Positions 47,579 to 60,644 of a stretch of DNA of 64,000 bases are shown here, in pieces. The notes below the pieces were generated by a model. The model was not told the DNA's origin, did not search any database, and was given only the letters and a program-made list of their open reading frames with translations. Made by a program: the position numbers and the translations under genes. Position 1 is the first letter of the stretch; each line of letters starts with the position of its first letter. Where the stretch lies: the NCBI GenBank assembly GCA_008692225.1, contig VICG01000001.1, positions 353,501 through 417,500 of the forward strand, read 5' to 3'. Origin of the DNA: Monilinia fructicola. Lineage: Eukaryota > Ascomycota > Leotiomycetes > Helotiales > Sclerotiniaceae.

Positions 47579-48540
47579 ACCCAGGTACGGTACCGACCTA
47601 GTAATGCCCTTGTGTTTTTCGAAACCTTCCAAGGTTCCCCAAGAGAACACGGTTGAAGGAAAGCGTGGCCTCGCTCGTACTCCGGCATTGCTACGGCTGC
47701 AGTGTCCCAAGCGCAGGGGACTGGCGTATCCCTGTCCGATTGGCTGACGCAGCTGTTGTGGCTGGTGGAGCTGGCTGGTGCTGCGCAGCCTTACGTGATG
47801 TGGGGACGTTTAATATCGGCCTCCCCAAGTTTTGGGTACTCCAGCTACGACAAGTAGCCCGGAGGCGTGCGAGGTGCCTAGGTAGGTAAATAGGCGTACG
47901 GAGTAGGGAGGTATGGAAGTGGTAGCCTTGTTTACGTAACATCTGGAATTTGAGATGAGGGATGAGGGATGAGGGATGAGGGTTAAAAGTATTCATAGAG
48001 TTGCATTTCAAGAAACAGAAATTTAAAAGCACAATATATCACAGCAAAGTCAATTAAGATCAACAAGAATCATGAATCTCTCAATATGTTCGGCTGTTTG
48101 AATGTCTCTTCGACAAAAGATGGTATTAATCATCTTAACTCATCTCGACTCATCTCGACTCATCTGTTCTCATCTTCTTTCCATCACCCCCTTCCCTCCC
48201 CAGTCATTCATTTCCTCCACCCTCCCAATCCATGCATCAATCCCCACCCATATGAAAACCCCAGAAATCTGTGTCCCTATTCTACTGTACAAGTACTGGC
48301 AATCAGGTATTCGCAAAGTTTCCCTTCCCTCCCGATCAAAACCCAAGTCAACAAGCCAAGCCAAGGAAACAGCTCATGATGCAGGCAAGAGTGAAGTACT
48401 GGTACCAAAGCCAAAGCAATCACTACCATCCTTTCCCTCCCCTTCGCCCAAACTCCATTTCGTGCAATCAAAAAGCGCCATTTCCCTGAAGATATCCCAA
48501 TCTTCCATTAAAAAGATTCGCGAGTCAAAGTGATAACATT
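46763..48540. other. Intergenic region alg5-psy2
   Basis: This holds the alg5 promoter and the 3' flank of psy2. It contains GTGAAT units (46997-47023), CGTAT units near 47115, AATCC units near 47410-47440, a GAGC run (47554-47580) and a GTACGGAGTA word (47896-47905). Frames in this stretch are short and repetitive. No gene is called. Confidence 0.6.
47554..47580. repeat. (GAGC)n microsatellite
   Basis: About six GAGC units between alg5 and psy2. Confidence 0.85.
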
Positions 48541-51500
48541 TCAACTCGAGCTGCCGCCTGGGCTATCACCACCAGTTTTAATGGCCGAAGATAGACTGAT
48601 AGCAATCTTCTTAGGTCCATTACTGCCATCTCGAGTTTTGTTGAAGCTTTGCTTCCTCCTAATGGCACTGCTATTAGATGGTGTAGAACTCGTTGAGCTT
48701 CTTCGTTTGTGATTGGAAAGTTTGCCGAGTTCATCTTCCTCATCCTCTTCTCTCCTACGCTTTTCCGATAATCTCTCTGGTGGAGTAGGCGTGGAGGAGG
48801 TAGGAGTCATGACCATTTCGTCCCCGCTGGAATCTTTGGAGGCTAAAGGTCTTGGCGAAGGGCTTAAATTTGGAGTAGTAGAGTTTATATCAGGAGGAGT
48901 GTCAGTAGGGGTATTGGTAGGAATGTCGTTTTCAGAATTTTCGTCTTCTTCATCTGATGGATAGTCAACCAAAGGTTTCGAATTGGGTGACTCTCCATTT
49001 GTCAAGTTCTGATCATTTTGAGACTTTTCCTCCTCGTCATCTGAGGTGTTGAAATATGCTTCTTCATCAGCATCCAAATCCTTAATACCTGAGCCCCATC
49101 TGCTGCCTCTACCTGTCTCAGGCCTTTTTGCCTCTTCATCTTCAGTGTCTAGAAAGGAGGTTTCCATACTTGAGGCAAATCCCTGGCTGTTATCATACCT
49201 CTGGATGAAATTACTAAAAGTGTCGACATAGGTAATGGTTTCAAATTTGTGTCGGTAGTTTTCGACCAGGTGAGTGATCAAAACCCTCTGGCTAGAACCT
49301 TGATTTTTGATAAATTCAAAGAACTCTAAACATGCCGAATTCAGAAGATTATCTCTGGGCATTGTTTCAATCACAAGATCTAGAACTGGCTCAAAGAGAT
49401 GATCTTGCATCATCTGCTGGTTGTAAAACTCATCTTGTAAACCAACCAAATTTCGAAAGAACTTCAACGCCGCTAAAAGTTGTCAGTAAAACTTGTGGCT
49501 CCTAAGAACGCAAGAACTTACTTAATTTCAAGTACTTCTCTGGGCTTCCCAGAAGCTGAGAGATGCGTTGAGCAAGTCCTTCTGATAATACAAAATATTT
49601 ACTACGGTGCATATGCTGTCGGATGAAAAAGCAAAGGATTTCTATCAAGTAGATGAACAAAGATACTTGATGAACAGTAAAGTTCATATCCTCTTGCCCT
49701 TTCAAATCCACCAAAGGTTTGAATAACTTCTTTGCCGATTCCTCATAAAAGTGATTGAGGAAAAGTTCATGCTGGGGATCCGCTTGAGGTCTAAGTCTGG
49801 CTCCTCCAAACTCACCGTTGGCTTTGGCAAGTCCTTCCATCGGTCCAGGATGGCTACCTGGGTCCAAAAGAACCTTAATTGCATCTGCTATCTGAGCCTT
49901 TACCCCCAAGTCTGCTTCTACAAGAAGAAGATCGATAAGGGAATCGGTCAAGAGAGTTTGCTTCTCGTTCAATTGTCGAAATATGGTTTGACGAATCATT
50001 TGAGGATCGTGATCAATCATGGAAACCAATACGTCCGTGGCACCGACTCTGACTGCAACATCATTATGTCGAAGTGCAAAGTTGATCACCGACAAAAGAC
50101 CATAACCCAAGAAGTTGTTGTAGAGTGTTTGTCGTGCTGGTTGCTGTAAATTCTTGGCAACAGCACAGCACTGTTGTATAAACAGAACAGCCTCCTTCTT
50201 TCTTTCCTGGTCTTCGTCCGGTCTTTGGAAAATTCCAAAAAGTTCCTTGAGAAATGCTGTATTGGTCTGCAGATGCTGAATGATTTCGACTTGATTGAAG
50301 AAGATGAGGCCATTGAGAACCGAAAAGGTGGGGTCATCCAAGATTCGGGCAAGTACAACATCTTTCAGATATTGTAGTCGATGGGTATGATGTATCTTCT
50401 TCAGCACATTATCTTCGGCTATTCGCACTACTTCCTTAAATCTACCCTCTTTACCTAGCCAGTGTCGATGATTGGCCTTGTGACTTGGAAAATCCGGGTC
50501 GTACTCCAAAGCTCCAACAACACCAAGAACTACCTCATCTGTTACGATATGCTCAATGATCGAGTTGTCATTCAACAATATCACCGACTTCATGATCATG
50601 CAAAGTCGATGTAAACTTGACAGATCCTCCATGTCCTCGGCCATTTCCACCAGTGGTATCAATCTTCTGATATAATTTTCGTTGATAACCAATTTCGTAA
50701 GTGCTTCACGTCCAACAGTTGTACTGCTCAATACTCTCATCTGCGCGTCGACTTCTGCCAAATTACCAAGTGAAGGATTGGGGAGCGATGATGGAATCAT
50801 TGGCTCTGGAACTAGGTCGTCCGATATACTATCTTCTGTAGGAAATTATAAGCATCATTGGAAGGACCTAATGTCACCATCGAAGAGGCTCAGAAGATTG
50901 TTGAACTTACCCTCTATACCGATCCCTCCAGGTCCACCCAAGGTCGTCTGTATATTGTTCACAAATCTCCTGTAACAGCCATCAGTCTGATGCGCCATGG
51001 AATATCGACGCGTTAATCGCGTGGTGCCACCACTTACCATACAGCTGTACAACCCTCTGCTTCTTGAAAGCTGAGGGCCATGTCCACTCCATTATCAGGT
51101 TCTGTCCAGACTATAAGGGTTTCTGAGTTGTATTTATCAGTATAGATTGTGGACATTATGCGCTGATCCCATGTACCTTGTTGTTTCTGAAATTCATCTC
51201 CCTTGACTATCTTGGTCTCGAGAAGTATGCGGTCTGGTTGATCTTCTGATTGCACCATCACTCTAGGGTCTGATTTTTCGGATCCATTTTCCTATATATA
51301 TGCCAGGTGATTAGGTAACAAGTTCTGAAAAGGATGTAAAGGAAGGATGAGGATAAGAACGACGGGCGCGCGTGGAACGATAGTCTGTGTCGAGGTGGAG
51401 GGAGGCATAAGAAATAAACATACGACCATGAAATCAGCTCTGCAGAAGCCGGTACCTCTATCAAACCAGTCGCCATCGCGCAACTCATAGACCTTGACTC

Positions 51501-51552
51501 TTCTCTTGTCATTTGGCGGATTTTGATTAGGCCCTCCCGCCTGCGCCATCAT
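48541..51552 (-). CDS. psy2: Protein phosphatase 4 regulatory subunit 3 (Psy2/SMEK)
   Basis: Psy2 targets the PP4 catalytic subunit to substrates such as phosphorylated histone H2A and Rad53-type kinases after DNA damage. Minus-strand exons are 51552-51424, 51291-51038, 50969-50911, 50835-49522 and 49472-48541, in frame for 895 residues. The start MMAQAGGPNQNPPNDKRRVK leads into an EVH1/PH-like domain (KVYELRDGDWFDRGTGFC to ALSFQEAEGCTAVWRFVNNI). The SMK-1/DUF625 domain follows (NEN..RLIPLVEMAEDMEDL, SIIEHIVTDEVVLGVVGALE, HRLQYLKDVVLARILDDPTF), then an ARM-type helical repeat region. The C-terminal third is acidic and Ser/Thr/Pro-rich, with Lys/Arg patches that may act as nuclear signals (EKRRREEDEEDE, NHKRRSS). 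The frame continues upstream of the chosen ATG but only through a non-ATG codon. No frame break is seen. Confidence 0.94.
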
Positions 51553-54500
51553 CGAAGGTTGTGGTTCCCCCTCCAGTTCCTCTTGCACGTATTCTAATAC
51601 CTCCGATGAGATATCCAAGTGTTGTTGAAGGGACAGTTGCGACTGCGTTTGAGTGAGAACGGACGCCACAGTGGATTGTTGTTTGCGCCTCGGGTCGCGC
51701 GTAAATGGGAGTTGGTGAAGGTGTCAGAATGAATCGTCGTGATGAGATAAGAAATGAGTATAGTAAGCGATTGTGGACAATCCCTCTAATGGTTGATCAG
51801 ATTGAATTGCGATGGTTTCGGATGGTTTGTGTGGATTAATCCAACTATCTAGTTGCGTTGCTGGCGTGCGTGCAGGTTCGGGATGATGAAATATTGTGAG
51901 TGGAACTCGTTCATAAGGTTAGAGTAAAGTACAGTGATTATTACTTTTAGACGCCTTACAGTCAAACTCTCGCCTAAAACGAATGCCAGGCAAGGTCAGG
52001 AAGGCGAGGCAAACAGGTTCCAAGGTGTGATCTATCGAGCTCAACACAATCTGATATGATGATAAATATAGAATTTGGAGAATTGGCGATGAAGGTGATG
52101 AACGGTGATTGATAACAAGAGCAAGAGCAAGAGCAAGAGCAAGAGCGACGACAACAACAATGGTGGTGATGATTCTTCGTTTATGAATGGATGTATGTAT
52201 GGATGGATATATGTACAAATATATATGGACCAATATACATATATCAATTGCATCAATTGGACCCCGTACAGATGGGATATGTTACAATTAATTTACATTC
52301 CAATTGATCTATCTTATCAGTCTCAATCAATCAATCATCCATCCATCCATCCATCCCTCCCTCCCATCCATCCCATCCCTTCCATTCATTCCTTCGAAAG
52401 GATCAACTGGATCTACGGCCCTTTTGGATCCATGATCACGTGTCCAATCAACTCCCAGCTAACTTGGAAGTCTGAGGCTCCAATATTTATCTGGATAGCT
52501 CCAATCATAATCTTACCCGATGTTCTGTGCTGGTGTTGTGTTTCAAAGTTAGAGATGATAAACAATTGTCCAAGCGGTTTTTCCCGTGTAGTACGGAGTT
52601 CTGTAGTTATTATTATTTTACAGTAGTATGGATCAATTGTTGTTGGATTCTACTCTGTAGGTATGTACTCCGTATGTTGGCTGGTAGGTGTGTAGGTAGA
52701 GTGTAGTAGGTATCGTGAGTAAAGTGAATGAGCTGAATTAAGTGAACCTTGGAATAAGATGAATCAGATGGATCAGATGGATAAGATGGATAAGATGAAG
52801 ATGAATAAGATGAATATAAGATGAATACTAGGTAGGTATGACAACCAAGATAAATAAAATAAACAAAATGAGTAAAGTGAATAAAGTGCCTAGTGGTGGT
52901 TGAAGCGAGATAATATATACACTCTGATATATACATTCTGATATATACATTCTGATATATACACAGAGTATATATATCAAATTAACTAATTCATTCCCTT
53001 GGGTGAATTCTAATCTTGTTTATCCCCAGCTACAAACATACTCTTTACATACCCAGGTAGCCAAAGTGATACCTGCCTACCTACTACCTCAGTACGTACT
53101 CGACTACCCGATTCACTCTACAGTACTGTATCGAGAATGAATGCCTTCATTTTCGGACCCTTTGAACCGGCATTAGCTTTGCGCGCTTCTTGAGACATGG
53201 GGAATCTCGATATCCAGCTGGATTTGCGAATCCTCAACACTTCTATCCCTTGTCTGACCAGGATTGATCGAACGGGTACGCACTGCGCAGGGCATTGTAG
53301 TGGGGGCAGGGCTGTCGAACTTTTTAGGGGTCGATGACATATCGGAGAAATGTTCAGGGCTGGTGAGGGTTGGAATTGTATCGAGGAGAAAATCTAATTG
53401 AGCTTGTTGATACTATTCAATTCTCATTTGTATATTTCGTTGATCCATCCGGCTGCTAAGAGGGGGTTTGTTACTTACTTTGGGCTCCTCAGTCAATGAT
53501 TAGGGGTTGATCAGAACATCTACAGGTACACACTACTAAAAATATTATTAGATTCCGCAAACTTCCTCAAGGCGTGAGCTTAGAAGAACATATCATTGTA
53601 CTGTATGTCTAATCAGGTTTCTAGATATACAGCCAGATAGATGCAGTACTCTGTACTCAATCTGTACTCTCCTGCCAAAACTTCTTCTGAAGATTGAGGC
53701 CTCAATGTGGTTGGGAGTTGAATATACGGTGCAGTACAGTACGGATATGCACCGAACATTTCATGATCTTTGCAATCACTTTAACTTTTCAATACCCTGT
53801 CATTTCCACCGTCCCGCCTTTCGTGTTCCTCAGCATCCGTTCATACTCCGTTCATACTCCGTTCTGAACACAGCAAATCTTTCTGGATGGAAGACAGGAA
53901 TCGATGGTTACCGGTTACTTAGATATTTTATAAGCAAAAGAGTGATTTTATAAGCAAAAGAGTGTTCTAGATTTTCTCTCCCGTACAAGCACCAAATGAT
54001 AGGGAAGCGACGAAGGAAAACTCGAATTGAAGCGTTCAGAAAATCATCAAAGGAAAGATTTCCAGTCAAGGGCAATGGTTTGTTCAAGGATCAAAAATCT
54101 TGCACCATTTTATTATCTTGGGGAATAGAGCGTGTAAAGGATGGAATTTCCCAACAATTGAGTACACCACCATCACTCTAGAACTAGCCAACGAAATGTT
54201 GCAAATGTCTCCTAAAGTCCGCTCAAGTTAATTTCCAAGGAAAACGAGAAGTATGCCTTTTCTCCTAGTTAATATTTCGGTGACAGTCCCTTGATGAGAA
54301 GACCGCAAGATTTAAAGATACTGCGGTATGTAGTTGTGGAATCCTCAATGTAAGGTCAACTGAAATCAATTTTGGCGATCGAAAAAGGGGTTAGTTAACC
54401 TTACCTAGGTACCCTTAGGTAGTTGAAGAAAGCCGTGAAAGGATGGATGGAATTTAGAAGCCACCCTTCCACCTCTATCTGATCGCAATGCAGTTCGGTA

Positions 54501-57500
54501 AACTGAATCGGGATCTAAACAAAATTCAAATAATTCAGATAATCGGACTATCCGAGGTCTAATAATTCCCGATGTGAAAAACAAGAACAGACAGAGGTAA
54601 ACAAACGGGCCAGGCTCAGCCATATATCTATCCTCTTGGTATGTTTATGCGTACGGTGTCATCTGCTGTCAGTGTCTCAGCCATTAAAACCCATGGCTAT
54701 GATATGCATATTGCGGGAGGCGACAGACAGGCTTACAGTACGAGATGCAAATGCAGATCATTATAATGGGGGCGTTTCATGGGGATACATACAGTATTAA
54801 CGAAAAATTGAATGGGATGGGATGGCGTCAGTGCAGCATCAACGTCCCCATTCATAACAACAGCCTTGATATTCGCCGATCAACAGAAGCATTCGTAGCT
54901 TGAAATCTAGTTCAATATGCTCTACCTGTTACTCAATATATGCTGTATTCCCGGTCAATTGATGAAGCAGATGGACGATGAGATGAGAAGAGGCCAGCTC
55001 TTCAGCCTCACCAACGTCTTCAAATACTCTACATGTGGCTAATCAATCTCCAATCGACTACTGTAATAGATGGCCTTCCAGCACAATTTGAGAAACGAGA
55101 GTTTCTATCGCTCGTTTGTCCTCCGGAGATGCGCGGCTCATACAAAACCACTAGCTATATTCGAGCCCTACGCTGTACTCGAATACCAAAACAATGACAC
55201 CATATCGACTCTTAACTTACAAATCCATTTCCACATGGCCATCACACTTTTTGATCCCAACTTTAGGGGACTGTTTCAGCCAAGTAAAATCGTCCTAGTT
55301 CATCGGAACCTCTTCAAATCTACTAGCACCTAGGCTTTGGTCCGACCGCTTGTAGTTCATACTAACTTTGCTCCCGGTACATTGCGTGGCCAGGTAGTGC
55401 TAAGAACCATGGTCCCCTAGTGACCGCCATCAATACTCGGATTCACGCATATTCTTGGTGGTACAGGTGGTAAGTGCTACCAAAAGCAGAGGTGACGCTC
55501 CTTATCCATCTACCTAGTATACTCCGACATGTGTCGGAATTACTAAGGGTGATTACACCAAGTACTCAGATAAAAATCTGAAGGTTTAGATGTGGTCATT
55601 TCAGCTCTTGATTCTACTTGCTGAGTCACAAATTCCATCAATTCGAGTCATGTCGGAAGAGTTTGGTATGCACGGGTGAAGTAGGCAGAGAAGGCTTGTA
55701 AAGCAAAGCTGGATAATAACCTCAACAAAGCTTTTATTGGCCGTTTGATTCATCGAATGGTTGAGGACTAGGCAGATGGAACTCAAGACGTCCAACCAAC
55801 AAAAAGATTATTACTAGAATGATACAAGGCAACAAAGGCACTAAGGACAATGTTCTATCGTTTTCCATCAGAGATTCAGAGAGTCTTGATCAGCGGCGAT
55901 ATTGCGCTATCGCACATACAACATCTTATACTTTAGCATCCTGAAAATCGCGTACCGGTACAGTTTTGATGCACGAGCAGGATGCAGGCAAATATAGCAA
56001 TACAAGAAGCCGTTCATCCGTTGCTAGGTTCAAGGGATGATGATGATGGGGCTTGAGGATCTTAGTACTCGAGAAGAAGAAACAGGAGACCAGAAACCAA
56101 TGCGGCCTTTGCGATAGAGTTGACATGCATCCTTGGGGACTTTGAGAATAACATCTGCCTAAGCGGGTAATTAATAGGTTTTGGGATGGTACAGGTGCTC
56201 CCGGGTAAGCATGATGCAGGCAGTATGCCTAGGTACGAGGAAAAGGATGCAAAAAGGAGTACGAGAGTGTATACCCATTCGATGGCGGTGTTTCTCACAA
56301 AGGTCAAACCACCTGTGGATTCAAATAAGATCAAGTTTATCCCCTCCCTGAACAAGATGTCTGCATATCGTTCATCTATATAAAGTTCAGCTGTATTCCA
56401 ATCCATCTGATAATTTGGACTCTTTAATCAACACTTGATCTTGTATCACATTACATTATATTGTAATACAGTCACAACGAATACAGCAAGCAGTACGCTA
56501 CGTGCTTGGTCCAGTTACTCAACCATTCTCAAAAGTCTGTCGGTATATCTACAGAACAACATTATCGTCATCTTCCACTAGCTGGAATTGTTTCCTTGTC
56601 ACACTTCATAATTCACATAAGATTTGGATTCAAAAGTACTATCGATCATCTTCCCTAATTTCACCTTCTCCTAAGAAGTCACGCACGACTCACTACCAAG
56701 AGATCCTTTCTCCTTTTCAAGCGAATGATACGCATTACCCCTTTCCAAAAATAAGTCAATAGGTATATCCGATTTTATTATCACCGAAAAGAAACAACCA
56801 CAGAAGAAGGAAACCCATTTTTGGACCTAAATCATTCGAAACAACCAAAATTTTGATCCTGATCCGTTCCTGATCCGTTCCTGAACTAGAAGGCGACTAG
56901 AAGGTCCAAAACACGTTTTCGGACCCTTCCCACGCGTACTCCTGGTGTCCTAATAACTAAATCCCACGCCAAAGATCCCTCTACATTCGATTCTACCAAT
57001 ACGCCGCCCTTTTCGTCTCCTTGTCCGGAAGTAGCGAAACCTTAATACGACGCTACAAACGCGAGGAACAAGCGCACACCGTCGACATTCTAGTCTCTCC
57101 GAATCGATTTTGGATATCCACGCCAAGCCATCACCACCATTAGCTCGCCGAGTTTTGATATCGGTGGCCGTTGAGATCATCATTCACGCAAATCCAACAG
57201 AGATCGAATATCGGCCGAGTCAGTGCGGTGCGGTTGGCAAATATATATTAAAGGGTCTGGCAAACCGTTTGGGGGTTTTTGTTTTTGAAGCATCATCATC
57301 ATCATCATCGGTTTTCTTTTACTTTCGTTCTTTTGACTCTACTCTCTCTTTACTTTCGTTGTATCACTCACAGTCATTTATATTATTTCAATCATTTTAC
57401 TATCATTATACAACCACTTTACAATCACTTTACAACCAATTGACAAAGACCACTTGACCATTACTTTCAAATCACCATTTTACAATCAACACAACCAATA

Positions 57501-57597
57501 CAATCACTTTACAATAACTTCATTTCATCACAATCATTTTACTTAAAATCAATACTTACAATCTTCTCCAACACAAAAATCCAACTTCAAACCAACC
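51553..57597. other. 6-kb gene-poor region
   Basis: No convincing gene is found on either strand. Every frame is under about 175 codons and none resembles a known family. The start is the psy2 promoter. GAGCAA units lie at 52117-52148, CATCC runs at 52337-52385, GATGGATAA-like units near 52760-52820 and TATACATTCTGA units at 52914-52966. The final 300 bp (about 57290-57597) have many CAATCACTTTACAA-like units and form the leader of the next gene. Confidence 0.65.
52914..52966. repeat. Short tandem repeat (TATACATTCTGA)n
   Basis: About four copies of a 17-base unit containing CTGATATATACA, between genes. Confidence 0.75.
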
Positions 57598-58502
57598 ATG
57601 TCTATCTTCTCAAAGATCAAGAGCTCCAAGAAGGCTGCTCAACAACATAAGGAAAAGGCCACGGCCGAAGAACAGCAACAGAAGCAAGCAGAGGAGGCTG
57701 TCGCAAAGATTCCATACAAACACGTTCCAACTCACGCTGCTGTCGATGCCCTTTCCGGTGCCCCTTCCTCGTGGAAAAACGAAGATCGATCAAAGATCAG
57801 AGAGCATCACAAGAGAAGAGGTCAGATGACCATCAGTCGTACTCATAGCACTCTTTCCAATGTATCATCCATGAACAAACCAAACGATTCGACTTTTGGC
57901 ATCCCATCCCTCCCACGCACCGTTAGTTACGATAGCTCCAATCCCACATGGAATGACCGCGTGGGCGATGTCTCATATTTGACGGAGAAGCTTCAATCAC
58001 GACCACAAACCCCCAGAACCAAATCCTACACGACTCGTCCCAATCACGGAATCGATTCTGCCATTGGTAGAAGTCCATTGTCGAGTCATGTGCAAAGTGA
58101 AGGTAATGCCCACTCTCCGCTCCAAAAGCCCCTCTCCACGATACTGACTCGTTTCAAGCCACATCTCCCATCGCCAGCTCCCGAAGCAGCACCAAAACAT
58201 GCTCATCCGCATCATCATTCGCCGACGGGCTCGAGATCGTCACGGCCTCCAGCGTCCCCCAGAGACTCCGACCCAAACATTCCTTCCGGCCCGAGCCCGT
58301 CGTCTTCGAAGACCACGACATCTTCTCCCGCCTCCACACAAGCACCACCCGCAAACTAGGCGAAGCCCCCCTCATGACCGCACCACAAGTCCACCTCCCG
58401 CGCCCCGCATCCGTCCTGGTCGCCCCGGCCCCCGCGCCCCTCAAGAAAAATCGCTGGGCCACCTCGATGCGCAAACACACCTCTGCACCCATCGCCGTCT
58501 GA
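57598..58502 (+). CDS. Unrecognised 282-residue Ser/Pro-rich protein
   Basis: I do not recognise this gene. Exons are 57598-58102 and 58159-58502, in frame for 282 residues. The 56-bp intron has a GTAATG donor, a TACTGAC branch point and an AAG acceptor. The N-terminus MSIFSKIKSSKKAAQQHKEK is basic and is followed by a Gln/Glu/Ala-rich helical stretch (about residues 15-40) and a segment with ALSGAPSSWKNEDRSKIREH and HKRRGQMTISRTHSTLS. The middle is Ser/Thr/Pro-rich. The C-terminal exon gives FADGLEIVTASSVPQRLRPK, SFRPEPVVFEDHDIFSRLHT and a final basic NRWATSMRKHTSAPIAV. Without splicing the first frame ends at 58359. The spliced reading is preferred because the second exon stays open to a stop and is less repetitive. 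No signal peptide or membrane segment is visible. The protein is probably intrinsically disordered; function unknown. Confidence 0.7.
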
Positions 58503-58911
58503 TCTCGAGATCTCGAGACCTCTCGCGCCATCTCCAGGACGCAGAAGCACATCCCCGCGCGCGCAACGAACGAACCTGCAAATCTCGGCCGCGGACGCTC
58601 TCCTTCCTCGTCTGCCTATCTATCTATCCATCTATCTACCTACCTACCTACCAATCCGCCTGTCCATCTCTCTATCTACAAAAATCCCCAGATGACCATC
58701 CAGCACACTCGTTTTAGCCATGGCGATAGCGATACTTAGCTAGCTACCTTTTACCTCAGCTCATCTCAGCTCAGATCAGCTCATCTTGAGATCCTCTTAT
58801 CTTAATGCTTCGATTCAATGAATTTCACTTTCTCTTCACTTTACTTTCATTTTCACCTTTACTTCACTTTCACTTTCACTTCCATTCATGTCTAAACAAA
58901 CAAGCAGACAA

Positions 58912-58912
58912 A

Positions 58913-58943
<31 letters not shown>
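58912..58943. repeat. (AAAT)n microsatellite
   Basis: About eight AAAT units downstream of the unrecognised gene. Confidence 0.88.
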
Positions 58944-59089
58944 ACAGATAAACAAACAAAATAAACACCCAACCTCGAATCTCCTTGCGATACAATGTAA
59001 TGTGAGACGATGCGATGCAATGTGATGTGATGTGATGTGATACAATGTAATATGATGTGACCCATGTGACCCATTGACTTATATAACGT

Positions 59090-60540
59090 AATATTACATC
59101 TCTAATACTTAAAATAACAGAAAGAAAGTTACGTTGATTTAATTATTTATTTACTTATTTACTTACTTATATACTTATTTACTTATATACTTACTTACTT
59201 ATATACTTATATACTTACTTATTTATTTATTTATTTATTTATTATATTAATAGTTTTTATTTAAATTTACAAATAATATACTCGAGCGCGTTTTAAAAGA
59301 AGACATAAGCGAATATAAAACTTATAATTATTTAACGAAACTTTAATATAATTTTATATAATTATATATTATATATATATATATATATATTAGATTTAAT
59401 ATTTTAACATCTTTCTATAAAGTTTTTATATTGTAAAAATTATTTTTGATTGAATACTAATACTATAAAGTTAGTAATCTTAAAATTTTTTAAAAATTAT
59501 TAATATATCAATTTAAATTTTAACGATGTATAAATCTTAAGAACTAAAATTATAGAAAAATAATATAAACTTAAAAGTTTATTTTGATATATTAAAAGTT
59601 TAATGATATTTATTCTATTAATATATATATTAATATAAAATATAAAAATCTTAAGATTTTAATAAAAAATTATACTTATATAATTAAAATAAACGAATTT
59701 ACTTTTTCAAAACTTATAAAGTTTCGTAAATTTTTAACTATATTAATATATATCTTAAAGATCAATAAAGATATTAAGCTTTTAAAATTAATACTATAGA
59801 ATTTAGCGTTTATTTTATTATATAATATAATTTTATAGATCTAGCTATAAGATCTATTAATTATTTAATATTATTATAAATCTCTATCTTTTCTATATCT
59901 TTCGAATATTTAAATATTTATATATTTCGTAATACTACTATTCATTTAAAATTAATTTCTATAATCTAAAACTTTAATAGCAAATATAAAAATACTAAAT
60001 CTATACTATTTATCAATAATATAAAATGATATAAAGGGTTTACGAAATAATTATAAATTGTATCTTTACGTATGCCTCTCTTAAAACCCGTTTTAATAAT
60101 GCTTTTATTATTATATATAATAAAAACTTATTCTTTTTTTTTCTTTATTTTAAAAAAAAGCTTTTACAAATCTTATAATGAGAAATAAATAAAACTAGAT
60201 GAAAATTAGTATATTATATAAGATTTAATATTTTATTTGATATAATTTTTTAGTTTTTATATAATTAATAGTTAAATCTAATTTATTAAAGGTTGAGATA
60301 TAAATATTATTAAATAAAATAAGATAATATACTTTTTTAAATTCTTTTTAATATTTAAAAAAAACTTTCATTTTTAAGAATTTAAATATACTAATCCTTT
60401 ATTTTTTAAAAATTTAATAATACGATAAAGCATTATTTATAATTTTTTTATTGATTTATTAATTTATAATAATTTTTTTTTAAAAAATCCCGTTTTCGGT
60501 TAATTTTTACCCTGGCATAGACCCAAAACAACACCAAGTA
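59090..60540. mobile_element. RIP-like AT-rich relic of a TIR transposon
   Basis: Composition drops to extreme AT (for example 9 G+C of 60 at 59701-59760) with no open frame of note, as after repeat-induced point mutation. Its right end (60514-60538) is GGCATAGACCC followed by AAAACAACACCAAG and then TA, the same 25-bp terminus as the element at 893-1144. About 220 bp inside that end (60320-60538) also align by eye with that element in reverse. No matching left terminus is visible near 59090, so the left boundary is set only by composition. Confidence 0.65.
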
Positions 60541-60644
60541 AGTAGATTCATTAATTTACAATAATTTTTTTTTCAAAAAAAGTAAATTCCGTTTTCAGTT
60601 GGTTTTCATCCCGGCATAGACCCCTCAAAAAACAACACCAAGTA
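60541..60644. mobile_element. Second, tandem copy of the transposon right end
   Basis: Directly after the first terminus, about 100 bp repeat the pattern ATTAATTTACAATAA, a T-rich run, CCGTTTTCAGTTGG, then GGCATAGACCCC and AACAACACCAAG, followed by TA (60643-60644). Relative to the first copy it has a short insertion (CCTCA-like) within the terminus. It looks like a duplicated or nested element end. Confidence 0.65.

Noticed and set aside
55070..55333. 87-codon plus-strand frame in the gene-poor region
   Set aside because: Ordinary composition but no recognisable motif, no neighbouring exon in frame, and a length expected by chance.
58103..58158. Apparent frameshift in the unknown gene near 58150
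   Set aside because: A normal 56-bp intron with donor, TACTGAC branch point and AAG acceptor explains the change of frame.
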